64,000 nt of DNA. Source: Omphiscola glabra. Its lineage: Eukaryota; Mollusca; Gastropoda; Lymnaeidae. Each line of letters begins with the position of its first letter. Position 1 is the stretch's first letter. The translations under genes and the position numbers were made by a program. Below, one piece after another: positions 34,346-46,209 of this stretch. The notes under the pieces were generated by a model. That model saw only the letters and a program-made list of their open reading frames with translations, had not been told where the DNA came from and made no database searches. Where the stretch lies: positions 31,588,013 through 31,652,012 of the forward strand of contig OZ024808.1 in NCBI GenBank assembly GCA_964017045.1. Direction: 5' to 3'.

Positions 34346-34835
34346 AAACTAGTTAATTATATTCTTAACTAAATGACCTGTTAATGTGTACTCACAACTT
34401 AGATACAGGTAATTGATTATTTTGTACTCACAACTTAGATACAGGTAAGTGATTATTTTGTACTTACAACCTAGATACAGGCACGTGATTTCCAAAAGCA
34501 TGATGTCAAATATTCACAAATTCGCTTAGAAGTCTGTTGAAATCTGACGGAAAAATATCATTTTTAAATCCCATTGATATATAAAAAAAATTGATCCACG
34601 ATGTGAGAATAAAATTTGTGTAATGTCCAGTTTCTCTCTTTTTTTGGCAGTTCTTGTGAGTAGCTTTTCATTCAAATCATTTCAAATCAAACTATACAAT
34701 GACGTCGAAAGTAGGGTTCCGTAAAAAACAGACCACGTTTTCAATCAATTGAAGGGGAAAAAGATGGAGCCTAGCATTAAAACATAGATTGGCAAAATGT
34801 ACACATCGCTAAGGGACAATAACCAAGTTCAAAAA

Positions 34836-35048
34836 AAGATCACTGCATTGGTTTCTATCTTAGTTTAACTGTGACATGAATCTGTTAAAAGATCACTGCT
34901 TAGGTTTCTATATTAGTTTAACTGTGACATGAATCTGTTAAAAGATCACTGCTTAGGTTTCTATATTAGTTTAACTGTGACATAAATCTGTTAAAAGATC
35001 ACTGCTTAGGTTTCTATATTAGTTTAACTGTGACATGAATCTGTTACA
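34836..35048. repeat. 53-bp repeat, four copies
   Basis: Units contain AAAGATCACTGCTTAGGTTT and TTTAACTGTGACATGAATCT. Not present as an array in the paralogous copy C. Confidence 0.93.
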
Positions 35049-35763
35049 AAGGCGTTAACTTCCATCAGATATAGAAGTGGGACATTTATCTATCGTAAAG
35101 ACACATTTGTAAAACAAAAATAGAGGATCATTACTGATCTTCCAAATCTAAATTTTTTATTCCCGTGGGTCTCTAGCAAGCCAGTTGAAGACTGAAATCA
35201 CTGGCACTATATATTATCACCAGACGGACATTTGAAGTCTAAAATCGATATCCCTATACCGTATCTCGCTTCAGAAAATAAACATTGTCTTGTTGACATT
35301 GATTTATCAAAATATCTTTCACTTTTCTTTGTTGGTGGCCGGAGAGCATTTTAATCCTTGCAAACAATGTATAATGGGTTTTATTTGCATAACCTAGCTT
35401 TCAATATTGTGTTTTAACGGCACATTGGTGTATCTTTATGAAGTGATCATTATATTTAAATTAATGTATAGACGATGCAAATGTATACATTAATTTACGT
35501 AAAATCTAACTTTTTTGGCGAATACTTAAAAATACAAAGTAAAGACATGTTTGCACTTCCATATTTAAGGGATTAATTTTTTTAAAGTATACTACTTGTT
35601 CGAAATCTGTAACATGACAACTTCTTTCTGTCTGTTAGTGTAACACTACACGTTTATAATTTAGTGAGGAACTATTTGTGTTAATAAAACAATGCATGTT
35701 AAGCTTTAATAATAATAAGTTTACATAACACACAAAATAAGAAAGACCAAAATAAGAAAGGTC

Positions 35764-36710
35764 ATGCTACGTGAGCTCTTATTTGCAGATGACGCCGCTT
35801 TAGTATCTCACTCAGCAGACGGCCTGCAGAGCCTTGTATCCAGTTTATCCGCTGCCTGCAAAGAGTTTGGCATGATCATCAGCTTAAAGAAAACCAACAT
35901 TATGGCTCAGGACGCTGACTCTCCCCCCCCCCACTATCTCCATCGACGACTGCGACTTGGATGCTGTTGACAGATTCACATATCTAGGGTCGAACATTTC
36001 GAGCACCCTCTCAATGGAGGATGAGATAAGTGGTAGGGTAGGGAGGGCCGCAACTGTCATGACGAGATTGAAGAAAAGAGTCTGGTCCAATGCCAAGCTC
36101 ACAACAAGAACTAAGCTGCAGGTATACCAGGCCTGCGTACTGAGCACACTCCTCTATGGATGTCTTGGACCACATAAAACAGGCACGAAAAAAGGCTCAA
36201 TGGCTTCCACCTCAGATGCCTGCGCCGCATCCTTGACATCAAATGGCAGGAAAAAGTCCCCAACACGGATGTCCTGTCTCAAACAAATATGTGCAGCGTC
36301 CCAGCCCTTTTAATCCAAAGACGCATCCGCTGGCTTGGGCACGTCAAGCGAATGCAACCTGGTCGCATACCTAAGGACGTGTTGTACAGCGAGCTGGCGA
36401 CAGGGAAAAGGTCAGTTGGACGGCCTCGTCTCAGATACATAGACATTTGCAAAAGAGATATGAAGGCGGCTAACATCAACATCTCAAATTGGGAGGACCT
36501 GGCGGATGATCGATCCACATGGCGGGGCATCGTGAAGGAAGTATTACTACGTGCTGAGGAGCTCTACAGGGCGGAAGCAGCTGTGAAGAGAGCGCCGAGA
36601 AAGGCAAGAAAACACTACTCCACCGCATTCGTGTGCGGGACATGCACAAGAGACTGCCATTCAAGGATCGGTCTCATAATCTATCGTCTCTCGTAGACGG
36701 AAAGATGCCA
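35764..36710 (+). mobile_element. RTE-type LINE, RT core to 3' end, frameshifted
   Basis: The plus strand reads LLFADDAALVSHSADGLQSL (catalytic FADD) and FGMIISLKKTNIM. After a frameshift come FTYLGSNISS, RVGRAATVMTRLKKRVWSN and YQACVLSTLLYG. After a second shift come RRIRWLGHVKRMQPGRIPKD and VGRPRLRYIDICKRDMK, then a C-terminal zinc-finger-like CGTCTRDCHSRIGL. The order is that of RTE-like elements common in molluscs. It lacks the endonuclease and the first half of the RT. The end CGGAAAGATGCCATAC matches the tail fragment at 53705-53822. Pseudogene. Confidence 0.88.
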
Positions 36711-37084
36711 TACATACACATAACACAAAAGAAAATTATTCGGCAAATGTCTTCATTATTATAACAACAAATCATTAAATAAGCATAAATTAAATTTACA
36801 TAATACATATACATGCATGTATCCTGCCTAAAAAATAGAAAATAAGGAACATGAGTAGGCGCAAAAGCCAAACAAAAACAAAGGAAGGGGGACAGAAAGG
36901 AAGTGATTTGAAGTCAATTATAAAAAACCAAACAGGAAAAAGACGTGGCAGTTAATTAAAATTGTGGATTTGGTTTATACCGTATGGAGTCAACGTATCA
37001 AATGAAGTTATTATTTATTTCCAAAAAATCCTATCCGATGTATTACTTGTATACAGTATACCAGTAACTGCAATGTCTAATAGT

Positions 37085-37413
37085 CCATCATGGTTATAAC
37101 TATTGAAATGTTAGGAAACTGGACAAAGGGATTGTTTATTTATGGCATAGAGGTGTTCTCTTAACTGGTCTCCAAGGCGAATACCAGTCTCTCCTACATA
37201 TAATTTACAACACCTTTTAAAAGGGATGGTGTAAATCACGTTGTGACTTGTCCATGTAAAGCCATCTTTTGTTTCGACTATTTCCAGAGGGAAAGTGATC
37301 TTGTCAACTTCAATGAGGTAGGGACATGTATTACAGCGGCTACAGCTGCAATTTTTGGTGCCTTTATGTCATTTAATAGTAGGGAGGTGGCTTCTAACTA
37401 GCATGTCCCTAAG
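37085..37413 (-). pseudogene. Penelope-like element: RT end plus GIY-YIG domain
   Basis: The minus strand reads NLRDMLVRSHLPTIK, a stop, then CSCSRCNTCPYL, VIYTIPFKRCCKLYVGETG and IRLGDQLREHLYAI before another stop. The first block is the end of a Penelope-like reverse transcriptase. The second has the Cys-rich linker and the LYVGETG--LGDRLREH core of a GIY-YIG endonuclease. These two are joined only in Penelope-like elements. Two stops make this copy inactive. It is truncated on both sides. Confidence 0.85.
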
Positions 37414-37527
37414 GTTATTAATTTACAATTATTATTAAAATTGAACATACATTTCTTAATTGACACAATAAGTTTGCGTCTAATTTATTTATTTTAAAAC
37501 GTTATCGCATTGCAACACTGTTATAAT

Positions 37528-37655
37528 TTAGTGAGCAACTAGCGCTCGATGTGTTCTGTAAAGAGAATTGATGTTAGGTTTCAATTTAGATTGCTTAAAT
37601 CTCATATCTCCCCGATGTGTTACATGCAAACGCTTTCTTCTTTTTAGCTGAAAAT
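37528..37655 (-). pseudogene. hAT transposase C-terminus after the array
   Basis: The minus-strand frame leaves the 36-bp array without a break and reads SDFQLKRRKRLHVTHRGDMR, then FKQSKLKPNINSLYRTHR to a stop at 37528. This is the normal C-terminal end of a ZBED/Buster-type hAT transposase, following the dimerisation motif CGFSAISD. Its intactness contrasts with the decayed upstream part. Confidence 0.8.
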
Positions 37656-39812
37656 CACTTATGGCACTAAAGCCACATTCAGCTAGCAAGTCACTTATGG
37701 CACTAAAGCCACATTCAGCTAGCAAGTCACTTATGGCACTAAAGCCACATTCAGCTAGCAAATCACTTATGGCACTAAAGCCACATTCAGCTAGCAAATC
37801 ACTTATGGCACTAAAGCCACATTCAGCTAGCAAATCACTTATGGCCCTAAAGCCACATTCAGCTAGCAAGTCACTTATGGCACTAAAGCCACATTCAGCT
37901 AGCAAATCACTTATGGCACTAAAGCCACATTCAGCTAGCAAATCACTTATGGCACTAAAGCCTCATTCAGCTAGCAAATCACTTATGGCCCTAAAGCCTC
38001 ATTCAGCTAGCAAATCACTTATGGCACTAAAGCCTCATTCAGCTAGCAAATCACTTATGGCACTAAAGCCACATTCAGCTAGCAAATCACTTATGGCACT
38101 AAAGCCTCATTCAGCTAGCAAATCACTTATGACACTAAAGCCACATTCAGCTAGCAAGTCACTTATGGCACTAAAGCCTCATTCAGCTAGCAAATCACTT
38201 ATGGCACTAAAGCCACATTCAGCTAGCACATCACTTATGGCCCTAAAGCCACATTCATCTAGCAAGTCACTTATGGCACTAAAGCCTCATTCAGCTAGCA
38301 AATCACTTAAGGCACTAAAGCCACATTCAGCTAGCAAATCACTTATGGCCCTAAAGCCACATTCATCTAGCAAGTCACTTATGGCACTAAAGCCACATTC
38401 AGCTAGCAAATCACTTATGGCCCTAAAGCCACATTCAGCTAGCAAATCACTTATGGCACTAAAGCCACATTCAGCTAGCAAATCACTTATGGCACTAAAG
38501 CCACATTCAGCTAGAAAGTCACTTATGGCACTAAAGCCACATTCAGCTAGCAAATCACTTATGGCACTAAAGCCACATTCAGCTAGCAAGTCACTTATGG
38601 CACTAAAGCCACATTCAGCTAGCAAATCACTTATGGCACTAAAGCCACATTCAGCTAGCAAATCACTTATGGCACTAAAGCCACATTCTGCTAGCAAGTC
38701 ACTTATGGCCCTAAAGCCTCATTCAGCTAGCAAGTCACTTATGGCACTAAAGCCACATTCAGCTAGCAAGTCACTTATGGCACTAAAGCCACATTCAGCT
38801 AGCAAGTCACTTATGGCACTAAAGCCACATTCAGCTTGCAAATCACTTATGGCACTAAAGCCACATTCAGCTAGCAAATCACTTATGGCACTAAAGCCAC
38901 ATTCAGATAGCAAATCACTTATGGCCCTAAAGCCACATTCAGCTAGCAAGTCACTTATGGCACTAAAGCCACATTCAGCTAGCAAATCACTTATGGCACT
39001 AAAGCCACATTCAGCTAGCAAATCACTTATGGCACTAAAGCCTCATTCAGCTAGCAAATCACTTATGGCCCTAAAGCCTCATTCAGCTAGCAAATCACTT
39101 ATGGCACTAAAGCCTCATTCAGCTAGCAAATCACTTATGGCACTAAAGCCACATTCAGCTAGCAAATCACTTATGGCACTAAAGCCTCATTCAGCTAGCA
39201 AATCACTTATGACACTAAAGCCACATTCAGCTAGCAAGTCACTTATGGCACTAAAGCCTCATTCAGCTAGCAAATCACTTATGGCACTAAAGCCACATTC
39301 AGCTAGCACATCACTTATGGCCCTAAAGCCACATTCATCTAGCAAGTCACTTATGGCACTAAAGCCTCATTCAGCTAGCAAATCACTTATGGCACTAAAG
39401 CCACATTCAGCTAGCAAATCACTTATGGCCCTAAAGCCACATTCATCTAGCAAGTCACTTATGGCACTAAAGCCACATTCAGCTAGCAAATCACTTATGG
39501 CCCTAAAGCCACATTCAGCTAGCAAATCACTTATGGCCCTAAAGCCACATTCAGCTAGCAAATCACTTATGGCACTAAAGCCACATTCAGCTAGCAAGTC
39601 ACTTTTGGCACTAAAGCCACATTCTGTTAGCAAGTCACTTATGGCACTAAAGCCACATTCAGCTAGCAAGTCACTTATGGCCCTAAAGCCTCATTCAGCT
39701 AGCAAATCACTTATGGCACTAAAGCCACATTCAGCTAGCAAGTCACTTATGGCCCTAAAGCCTCATTCAGCTAGCAAGTCACTTATGGCCCTAAAGCCAC
39801 ATTTTGCTAAAT
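37650..39812. repeat. 36-bp array of a hAT dimerisation motif, about 60 copies
   Basis: Each unit (GCTAGCAAATCACTTATGGC then ACTAAAGCCACATTCA) encodes LAECGFSAISDL on the minus strand. This is the conserved hAT C-terminal motif (CE-GFSA----K). On the plus strand it encodes MALKPHSASKSL, giving one open frame of 717 codons (37661-39814). Variants are few: CCT for CCA, GCC for GCA, CATCTAG. A marker pattern (GACACTAAAG, then CACATCACTT, then CATTCATCTAG) recurs exactly 1080 bp apart (38128 and 39208), so 30 units were duplicated as a block. Divergence is low, so the array is young or homogenised. Confidence 0.96.
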
Positions 39813-39814
39813 AG

Positions 39815-40620
39815 GAAGATGGAAACGATAACAATAACTGTTTTGTACATTTTGTTTTGGAAATTTGATTTTTTTTCCCCCGACAAAGCCCTGTCATCGC
39901 TTCTTTTATGTTAAATCAAGTTTTCACTGACTCATCATTTTGTATTTCTGCTAGATCTTCTAGATAAAGCATATATCAGAAAATTCACTAACATTGGCGG
40001 CATAATCGGAGTTGGAAAATCAATTTGTTTTAAATCACACAATATTTCTTCTAAATCAGCTGACACAATTTTAGATGATCAACAATAACAAGTAGCGCGA
40101 TATCAGTCACTCACATTGTTTGAGTCAATGAAACTTTTCAAAAATGTTGATACAAATATGTCTGAAATATTTCAATAAATGTAATGAAACCAAATGTCTT
40201 CACATTTGCATCGACAAGAGGTTTATTTACCCCTTGAATTTTTTATTGAAATATTTTATTAAAAATATTCTCTAAATAACTCACAAAGCAACATCAACTA
40301 TTAACATCAACTTCATTTCAGGTTTCTCACTTATAAGTCACCAAGAGAATCAAATAGTTACTTTTTTTTCAAACGGTTTTTTTTTTAGAACCACCTTATT
40401 TCAGAATTTAAAGTAAAATTCTTTAATAGCATTCATACACTTTATATCTGAATTTAGTTCTTCATTAAGAACAGGCGAAATATGTGTAGCTACCAAATTT
40501 TCCATGTGAATAACACACTGCACAAGATGAATTTTCATTTTTCATCGAATTTAAGCAGCCATTTTTATCGTCCATCATATTAGTAGCACAATCTTCAGAA
40601 TAATTTGTTATATTTTTATT
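39815..40620 (-). pseudogene. Decayed hAT transposase before the array
   Basis: Minus-strand remnants include ATNMMDDKNGCLNSMKNENS and CAVCYSHGKFGSYTYFAC (about 40600-40480). They match the NMMGTKNCC and HCVLH blocks of the relic at 15.9 kb. Stops and frameshifts are frequent. It precedes the 36-bp array in transposase order, so relic, array and C-terminus form one former gene. Confidence 0.6.
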
Positions 40621-40799
40621 GGTAATTTTAATTGGTATATTATTGACAAGTGATAATTATTTTCAGGTTTTGGCAGTAGCGGTGCTTTCTAATGATTTAT
40701 AGAACAACATTTCTTCAGCAAAATCTCATTCATTGATATAACTTACATACGTTATCAGTATGGCCTTTTTGTCAGCTTTTCAACAAGTTGTATTTCAAC

Positions 40800-42090
40800 A
40801 TCATGTCTTTTAATGCTAGCAGTATTGTTAATGAGTGTCGAAACTTTCACGTCTCTGTCATCGTTTCCCATAACATTTTTTTTAAGAAATGCTGATTTTT
40901 ATGGTTTGATTGAATTCTCTCCTATTGATTTATTTTTCAATGAATATAGAAATTTCATATCTAGCTTAAAGAGTACGATTGACAGCTGCAGTATGAGAAG
41001 TAAAAAAAAAACTTTAAGGTTGTTCATTTTTCAAAATATTTCATTAAACTTTGAAAGTAATTTAAATCTGAATTAAAATGTGTCACCTTCAAATGCGCCT
41101 CTACACGACATCGTTTCATTGATTTGTTGGACAAGCAGTGTTCAAATAAAAGATCTAAAGATGACCGTTTACGATATACAGCTGATATGAATACAAATTA
41201 TAAATATTACTCCGAATAAGGATATTATTTTTTTTTACTTGCACAACTTATTTACTGTGAAGCAGAAAGAACATTACAAACTAAATAAAAATAATTGGAA
41301 CAATAAATAAAAATAATTGGAACAAATATGATTTTTTTAATAAGCAATAAATAAAAAAAAATAATTACCACTTAATATTTAAACACACTTATTTTTGTGT
41401 CTACTGTTACGAACCGGTTCTTACCAAGGTTCGTTAGCGTCGCTTGTCTAGGGGTTATTCATTTACTTAAAACAAACCATAACCCTAACTTAATGAGATT
41501 ACACAGCATTATGAAGTTATTAATTCAACAAATTTTCAACATGATAAATATAGAACATTTACATTATAAAATGAACATGTATCTTTATGTCCCATATACA
41601 TATATTGCAATTGATTCATTATTTCCTTACCTTATGTTTTGAAAGACGCTGTGACGTCAGTTTGTTTGACGTTGTAACACAGCGGAAACATAAACTCGAT
41701 TAATTGATTCATTCCAACTTGGACCCAAACATTAGATGAACAATCGTGTCCACTATGATGCGTGAAAATGTGTGGAAGAGTTTTGTATAAGTCATTAAAA
41801 AAATAACTTCATCGAAATAATAACCTCTAGCTTTAGAAATTCTTCACATCTGTTCACTTGATGGTGGTAACGACAACATTTATTCTTTGCCATTTAATAA
41901 TTACCTGCATTAAGTCCATGTAACATTTTCTCAACATTAAGTGACAATGTTGACAAAATTACTGGGAATAATTTCCGACAGCCAAGTGCAGTAGTGTAAT
42001 GGAGGTATGATATGCGAAGAGATGGAGATTCGATATCAAGGGGAAATAACTCCGTATCTAAAGGTAAAGGTAATCGGAGTTTCGTGACCC
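40800..42090. other. Unassigned stretch
   Basis: AT-rich. TGTTACGAACC at 41405 and GTTGTAACA at 41678 could bound a short LTR-like unit, but no target duplication is visible. No gene seen. Confidence 0.4.
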
Positions 42091-42094
42091 AAAA

Positions 42095-43070
42095 CCACAG
42101 ATCTTTAGGGAGCCTTTGGTAGGATAAACACAAGGGCCACAAACCACAGATCTCTAGGGAGCCTTTGGTAAGATAAACACAAGGGCCACAAACCACAGAT
42201 CTCTAGGGAGCCTTTGGTAAGATAAACACACGGGCCACAAACCACGGGCCACAAACCAAAGATCTTCATGGAGTCTTTGGTAAGATAAACACACGGGCCA
42301 CAAACCACGGGCCACAAACCACAGATCTCTAGAGAGCCTTTGGTAAGATAAACACACGGGCCACAAACCACGGGTCATAAACTACAGGTTACAAACCATG
42401 GGTCACAAACTACGAGCCACAAACTACGAGCCACAAACCACGGGCCACAAACCACAGATCTCCAGGGAGCCTTTGGTAAGATAAACACACGGGCCACAAA
42501 CCCCGGGCTACAAACCACGGGCCACAAACCCCGGGCTACAAACCACGGGCCACAAACCACGAGCCACAAACCCCGGGCTACAAACCACGGGCCACAAACC
42601 ACGAGCCACAAACCCCAGGCTACAAACCACGGGCCACAAACCCCAGGCTACAAACCACGGGCCACAAACCCCGGGGTACAAACCACGGGCCACAAACCAC
42701 GAGCCACAAACTACGAGCCACAAACCACGAGCCACAAACTACGAGCCACAAACTACGAGCCACAAACTACGAGTCACAAACCACGGGCTACAAACCACGG
42801 GCCCCAAACCCCGGGCTACAAACCACGGGCCACAAACCCCGGGTCATAAACTACGAGCCACAAACCACGGGCTACAAACCACGGGCCACAAACCACGGGC
42901 CACAAGCCACGGGCCACAAACCACGGCCACAAACCACGAGCCACAAACCACTGGCCACAAACCACGGGCTACACCTACTGGCCACAAACCACTGGCCACA
43001 AACCACTGGCCACAAACCACGGGCCACAAACCACGGGCCACAAACTACGAGCCCATAACAACGGGACCTG
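42095..43070. repeat. 14-bp GGCCACAAACCACG array
   Basis: At 42510-43070 there are about 40 copies of the 14-bp unit with variants (GAGCCACAAACTAC, GGGCTACAAACCAC). At 42095-42500 the unit alternates with a longer block CAGATCTCTAGGGAGCCTTT then GGTAAGATAAACACAC, about six copies. Minus-strand open frames (WFVARGLWPVVCGP) are repeat translations. Confidence 0.94.
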
Positions 43071-43720
43071 AACAGGCTTTGTCTGAGATTAACATTGAGA
43101 CTAAAGTTTGTTTAACGATTTTATTTATCTGGACTTTATTCAAACGAAATTTTCACTTTCACTCTGAACAATCGATTCAAAACTTATTTGATTGATTGTG
43201 TCCCCTGGCCCCACTGTGTGTAGGGGGTAATAGGGGAGCAATATAAGGTCCATGTACAGCCAATAACTAATCATGGTTCAGCCTTGTGAATCCATGTAAT
43301 TTTTTATGGCCTCTTCTGTAAACTTTAAAATAAAAAGTTAATTTTATTTTCAACCACTGTAAGCACAATTACAATATTCTTAATTTTTTTTTTTTTTAGA
43401 TTTCAATTTCAAACATTGCAAGCTGAAGTTAATTATTCTATAGATGCTACCATTTCAACACATTTTTTATGACAAGTATACGAATTTCGGTTCAAATATT
43501 GTTATGTGATCTGTATGAGCTGAATTAAGATTTCATCAGCTTCGCAACAGCTGTAATAAAGGTGAGAGAGACCGAAATCAGATTATGTAAAATGAAATAA
43601 AGGAATAATGTTGGGAAAGCCTAAAATAATGACACATCTAAACAACGAGGATGTCGACAAGAAACCTTCTTAAGTGACAAACGACAGGGAAAACAATCTA
43701 AATAAAAAGTAAACAGCTGC
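43070..43720. other. Unassigned stretch
   Basis: No recognised gene or element. Confidence 0.5.
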
Positions 43721-43724
43721 AATT

Positions 43725-44140
43725 AGTATCCCAGAGGACAGCGAGAGGAATGGGATAGGACATAAGTAGGTAATAAAGTTAATATTGGCAAAGGATACGA
43801 AAGAGAGGATAAGAAGGTAAACTGTGGTCTTGACAAGGAGAGGGGTGAGTAAAGGTTTAACAAGTAAATGAGATCATGAAATTGATGTCATGTAGTGTGA
43901 AGGTCTAATTAGTCTAAATTGGTGTGTTTTCCAAGTTCACCCCATTTGCCGTGTTAATACAAGATACAATGGCGTTGATAGTAAAATCACTTGATCCCTT
44001 GTGGCCGATTCTATTTAAGTGTTTAGGAGATTGAACACTAATGATCTTGCGAAATATGTTGAAGCTGTTCAGTGCACTTGTCCGAGAGTTGCTGTCCAGT
44101 TTTCCAAGCCAAAACTTTTGTTTACTATTTTCCATCAACT
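43725..44140. mobile_element. Second copy of the dispersed repeat at 28851
   Basis: Begins with TAGTATCCCAGAGGACAGCG, matching the left end at 28853, and keeps an alignable purine-rich interior. The minus-strand frame reads WLGKLDSNSRTS and IGHKGSSDFTINAIVS, against HKGSIDLAFTTMSS in the other copy. The right end is not clear. Confidence 0.5.
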
Positions 44141-44574
44141 ATAGCTGTTGCTTGTTGCTTTTACATTCCTGTACAATTTATGTAAGATAGAAAACCAGCA
44201 TTTTTTGTTCTCACAAGCTATGAAGCGTTACACTCATTTAATGGTAACGTATTCTATGTCAGAGAACATAACAATTAATGAATATCTTATGTGTACACTT
44301 TCCTTTTGCTTTACTCAGAGAAAATCTAAAACGTTATAATACAGGTGGGGAGGGGAGTGCTACAGGAAGATTTCAAAAAATGTCATAATGTAGAACAAGG
44401 TAATGGAAAACCTGTAAAAGGGACACAACTCTCAAAAGTCTAGTCCCCATTTACAGAAATTGTAAAATGCTTGAGCTGCACACACCAGGTTTGATTCATC
44501 ATCAAAGGTGCATTCAATAAGTAGACAGCAAACTGCAAACACTAGCAATGTTCCCTATAAGCTCCGCGGCTGCG

Positions 44575-45845
44575 CGCCCCGGCAGCTATCTCACTGACAC
44601 CACGCAACTGTCGCACAGAGACCACGCAACTATCTCACGGACACCACGCAATGTCTCACATAAACCACGCAGCTATCTCACAGACACCACGCAGCTGTCT
44701 CACAGACACCACACATCTGTCTCACAGCCACCACGCAGCTGTCTCACAGACACCACGCAGCTGTCTCAAATACACCACGCATCTATCTCACAGACACCAC
44801 GCAATGTCTCACAGACACCACGCTTCTATCTCACAGACACCACACAATTTCTCACAGACACCACGCAGCTATCTCACAGACACCACGCAGCTATCACACA
44901 GACACCACGCAGCTATCTCACCGACACCACGCAGCTGTCTCACAAACACCACGCACCTATCTCACAGACACCACGAAGCAGTTTTGAGTATCCTCGTATC
45001 AAATTTTTATAAAAATAAATTGAAATAGATACGTTGCACACACAGCTGTCTCACAGACACCACGCAGCTGTCTCACATACACCACGCATCTATCTCACAG
45101 ACACCACGCAATGTCTCACAGACACCACGCATCTATGTCTCACAGACACCACGCTTCTATCTCACAGACACCACGCAGCTGTCTCACAGACACCACGCAG
45201 CTGTCTCACACACACCACGCAGCTATCTCACAGACACCTCGCTTCTATCTCACAGACACCACGCATCTATCTCACAGACACCACGCAATGTCTCACAGAC
45301 ACCACGCTTCTATCTCACAGACACCACACAATTTCTCACAGACACCACGCAGCTATCTCACAGACACCATGCAGCTATCACACAGACACCACGCAGCTAT
45401 CTCACAGACACCACGCAGCTGTCTCACAAACACCACGCACCTATCTCACAGACACCACGAAGCAGTTTTGAGTATCCTCGTATCAAATTTTTATAAAAAT
45501 AAATTGAAATAGATACGTTGCACACACAGCTGTCTCACAGACACCACGCAGCTGTCTCACATACACCACGCAGCTATCTCACAGACACCTCGCTTCTATC
45601 TCACAGACACCACGCAATATCTCACAGACACCACGCAGCTATCACACAGACACCACGCAGCTGTCTCACAAACACCACGCAGCTATCTCACAGACACCAC
45701 GCAGCTATCACACAGACACCACGCAGCTATCTCACAGACACCACGCAGCTGTCTCACAAACACCACGCACCTATCTCACAGACACCACGCAGCATTTTTG
45801 AGTATCTTCGTATCAAATTTTTATAAAAATAAATTGAAATAGATA
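44575..45845. repeat. 22-bp array inside the hAT element
   Basis: The unit is CAGCTATCTCACAGACACCA plus CG, in three blocks. Each block ends with the same A-rich spacer (GTATCAAATTTTTATAAAAA followed by TAAATTGAAATAGATACG) at about 44990, 45475 and 45805, so the array has a higher-order period of about 490 and then 325 bp. Long plus-strand frames are repeat translations. Confidence 0.94.
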
Positions 45846-46209
45846 CGCTGCACTCTGCAGCCGGAATTATAAATTTTAAAAATAAAATATAGGTTTATGT
45901 TTTTAATTTAATCTATATTTTTGTCTTCTACGTTTTACGTACACCTATTGATTTACTTACTTACCGATACATACCGGATCAAGATAGCCTTGTTCTGAAC
46001 CACCGCATCGATTCGTGTAAATTTGGTGGCGAAGTACAGTGAATGTATATAAAGTAAATCAATCGCATATCTCTAGTTTATAATAAATGTAGTAGCTAAT
46101 TATTTTTAATAACTTTTTAACCGTTAAGTTTAAACGTAAATTAAGCGAACTGTCAGCGTCATCGCTTGCTTAAAAAAGTGTAGATCAGATTATAAAACGA
46201 AATGGCTGA

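Larger units (their letters stand above)
34370..40800. repeat. Second segmental duplication, copy D
   Basis: Partner of 13430-16080, enlarged by an RTE-type LINE, a Penelope-like fragment and the 36-bp coding array. Confidence 0.8.

Noticed and set aside
41405..41680. TGTTAC...GTAACA unit as a solo LTR
   Set aside because: No target duplication, no second copy in the window.
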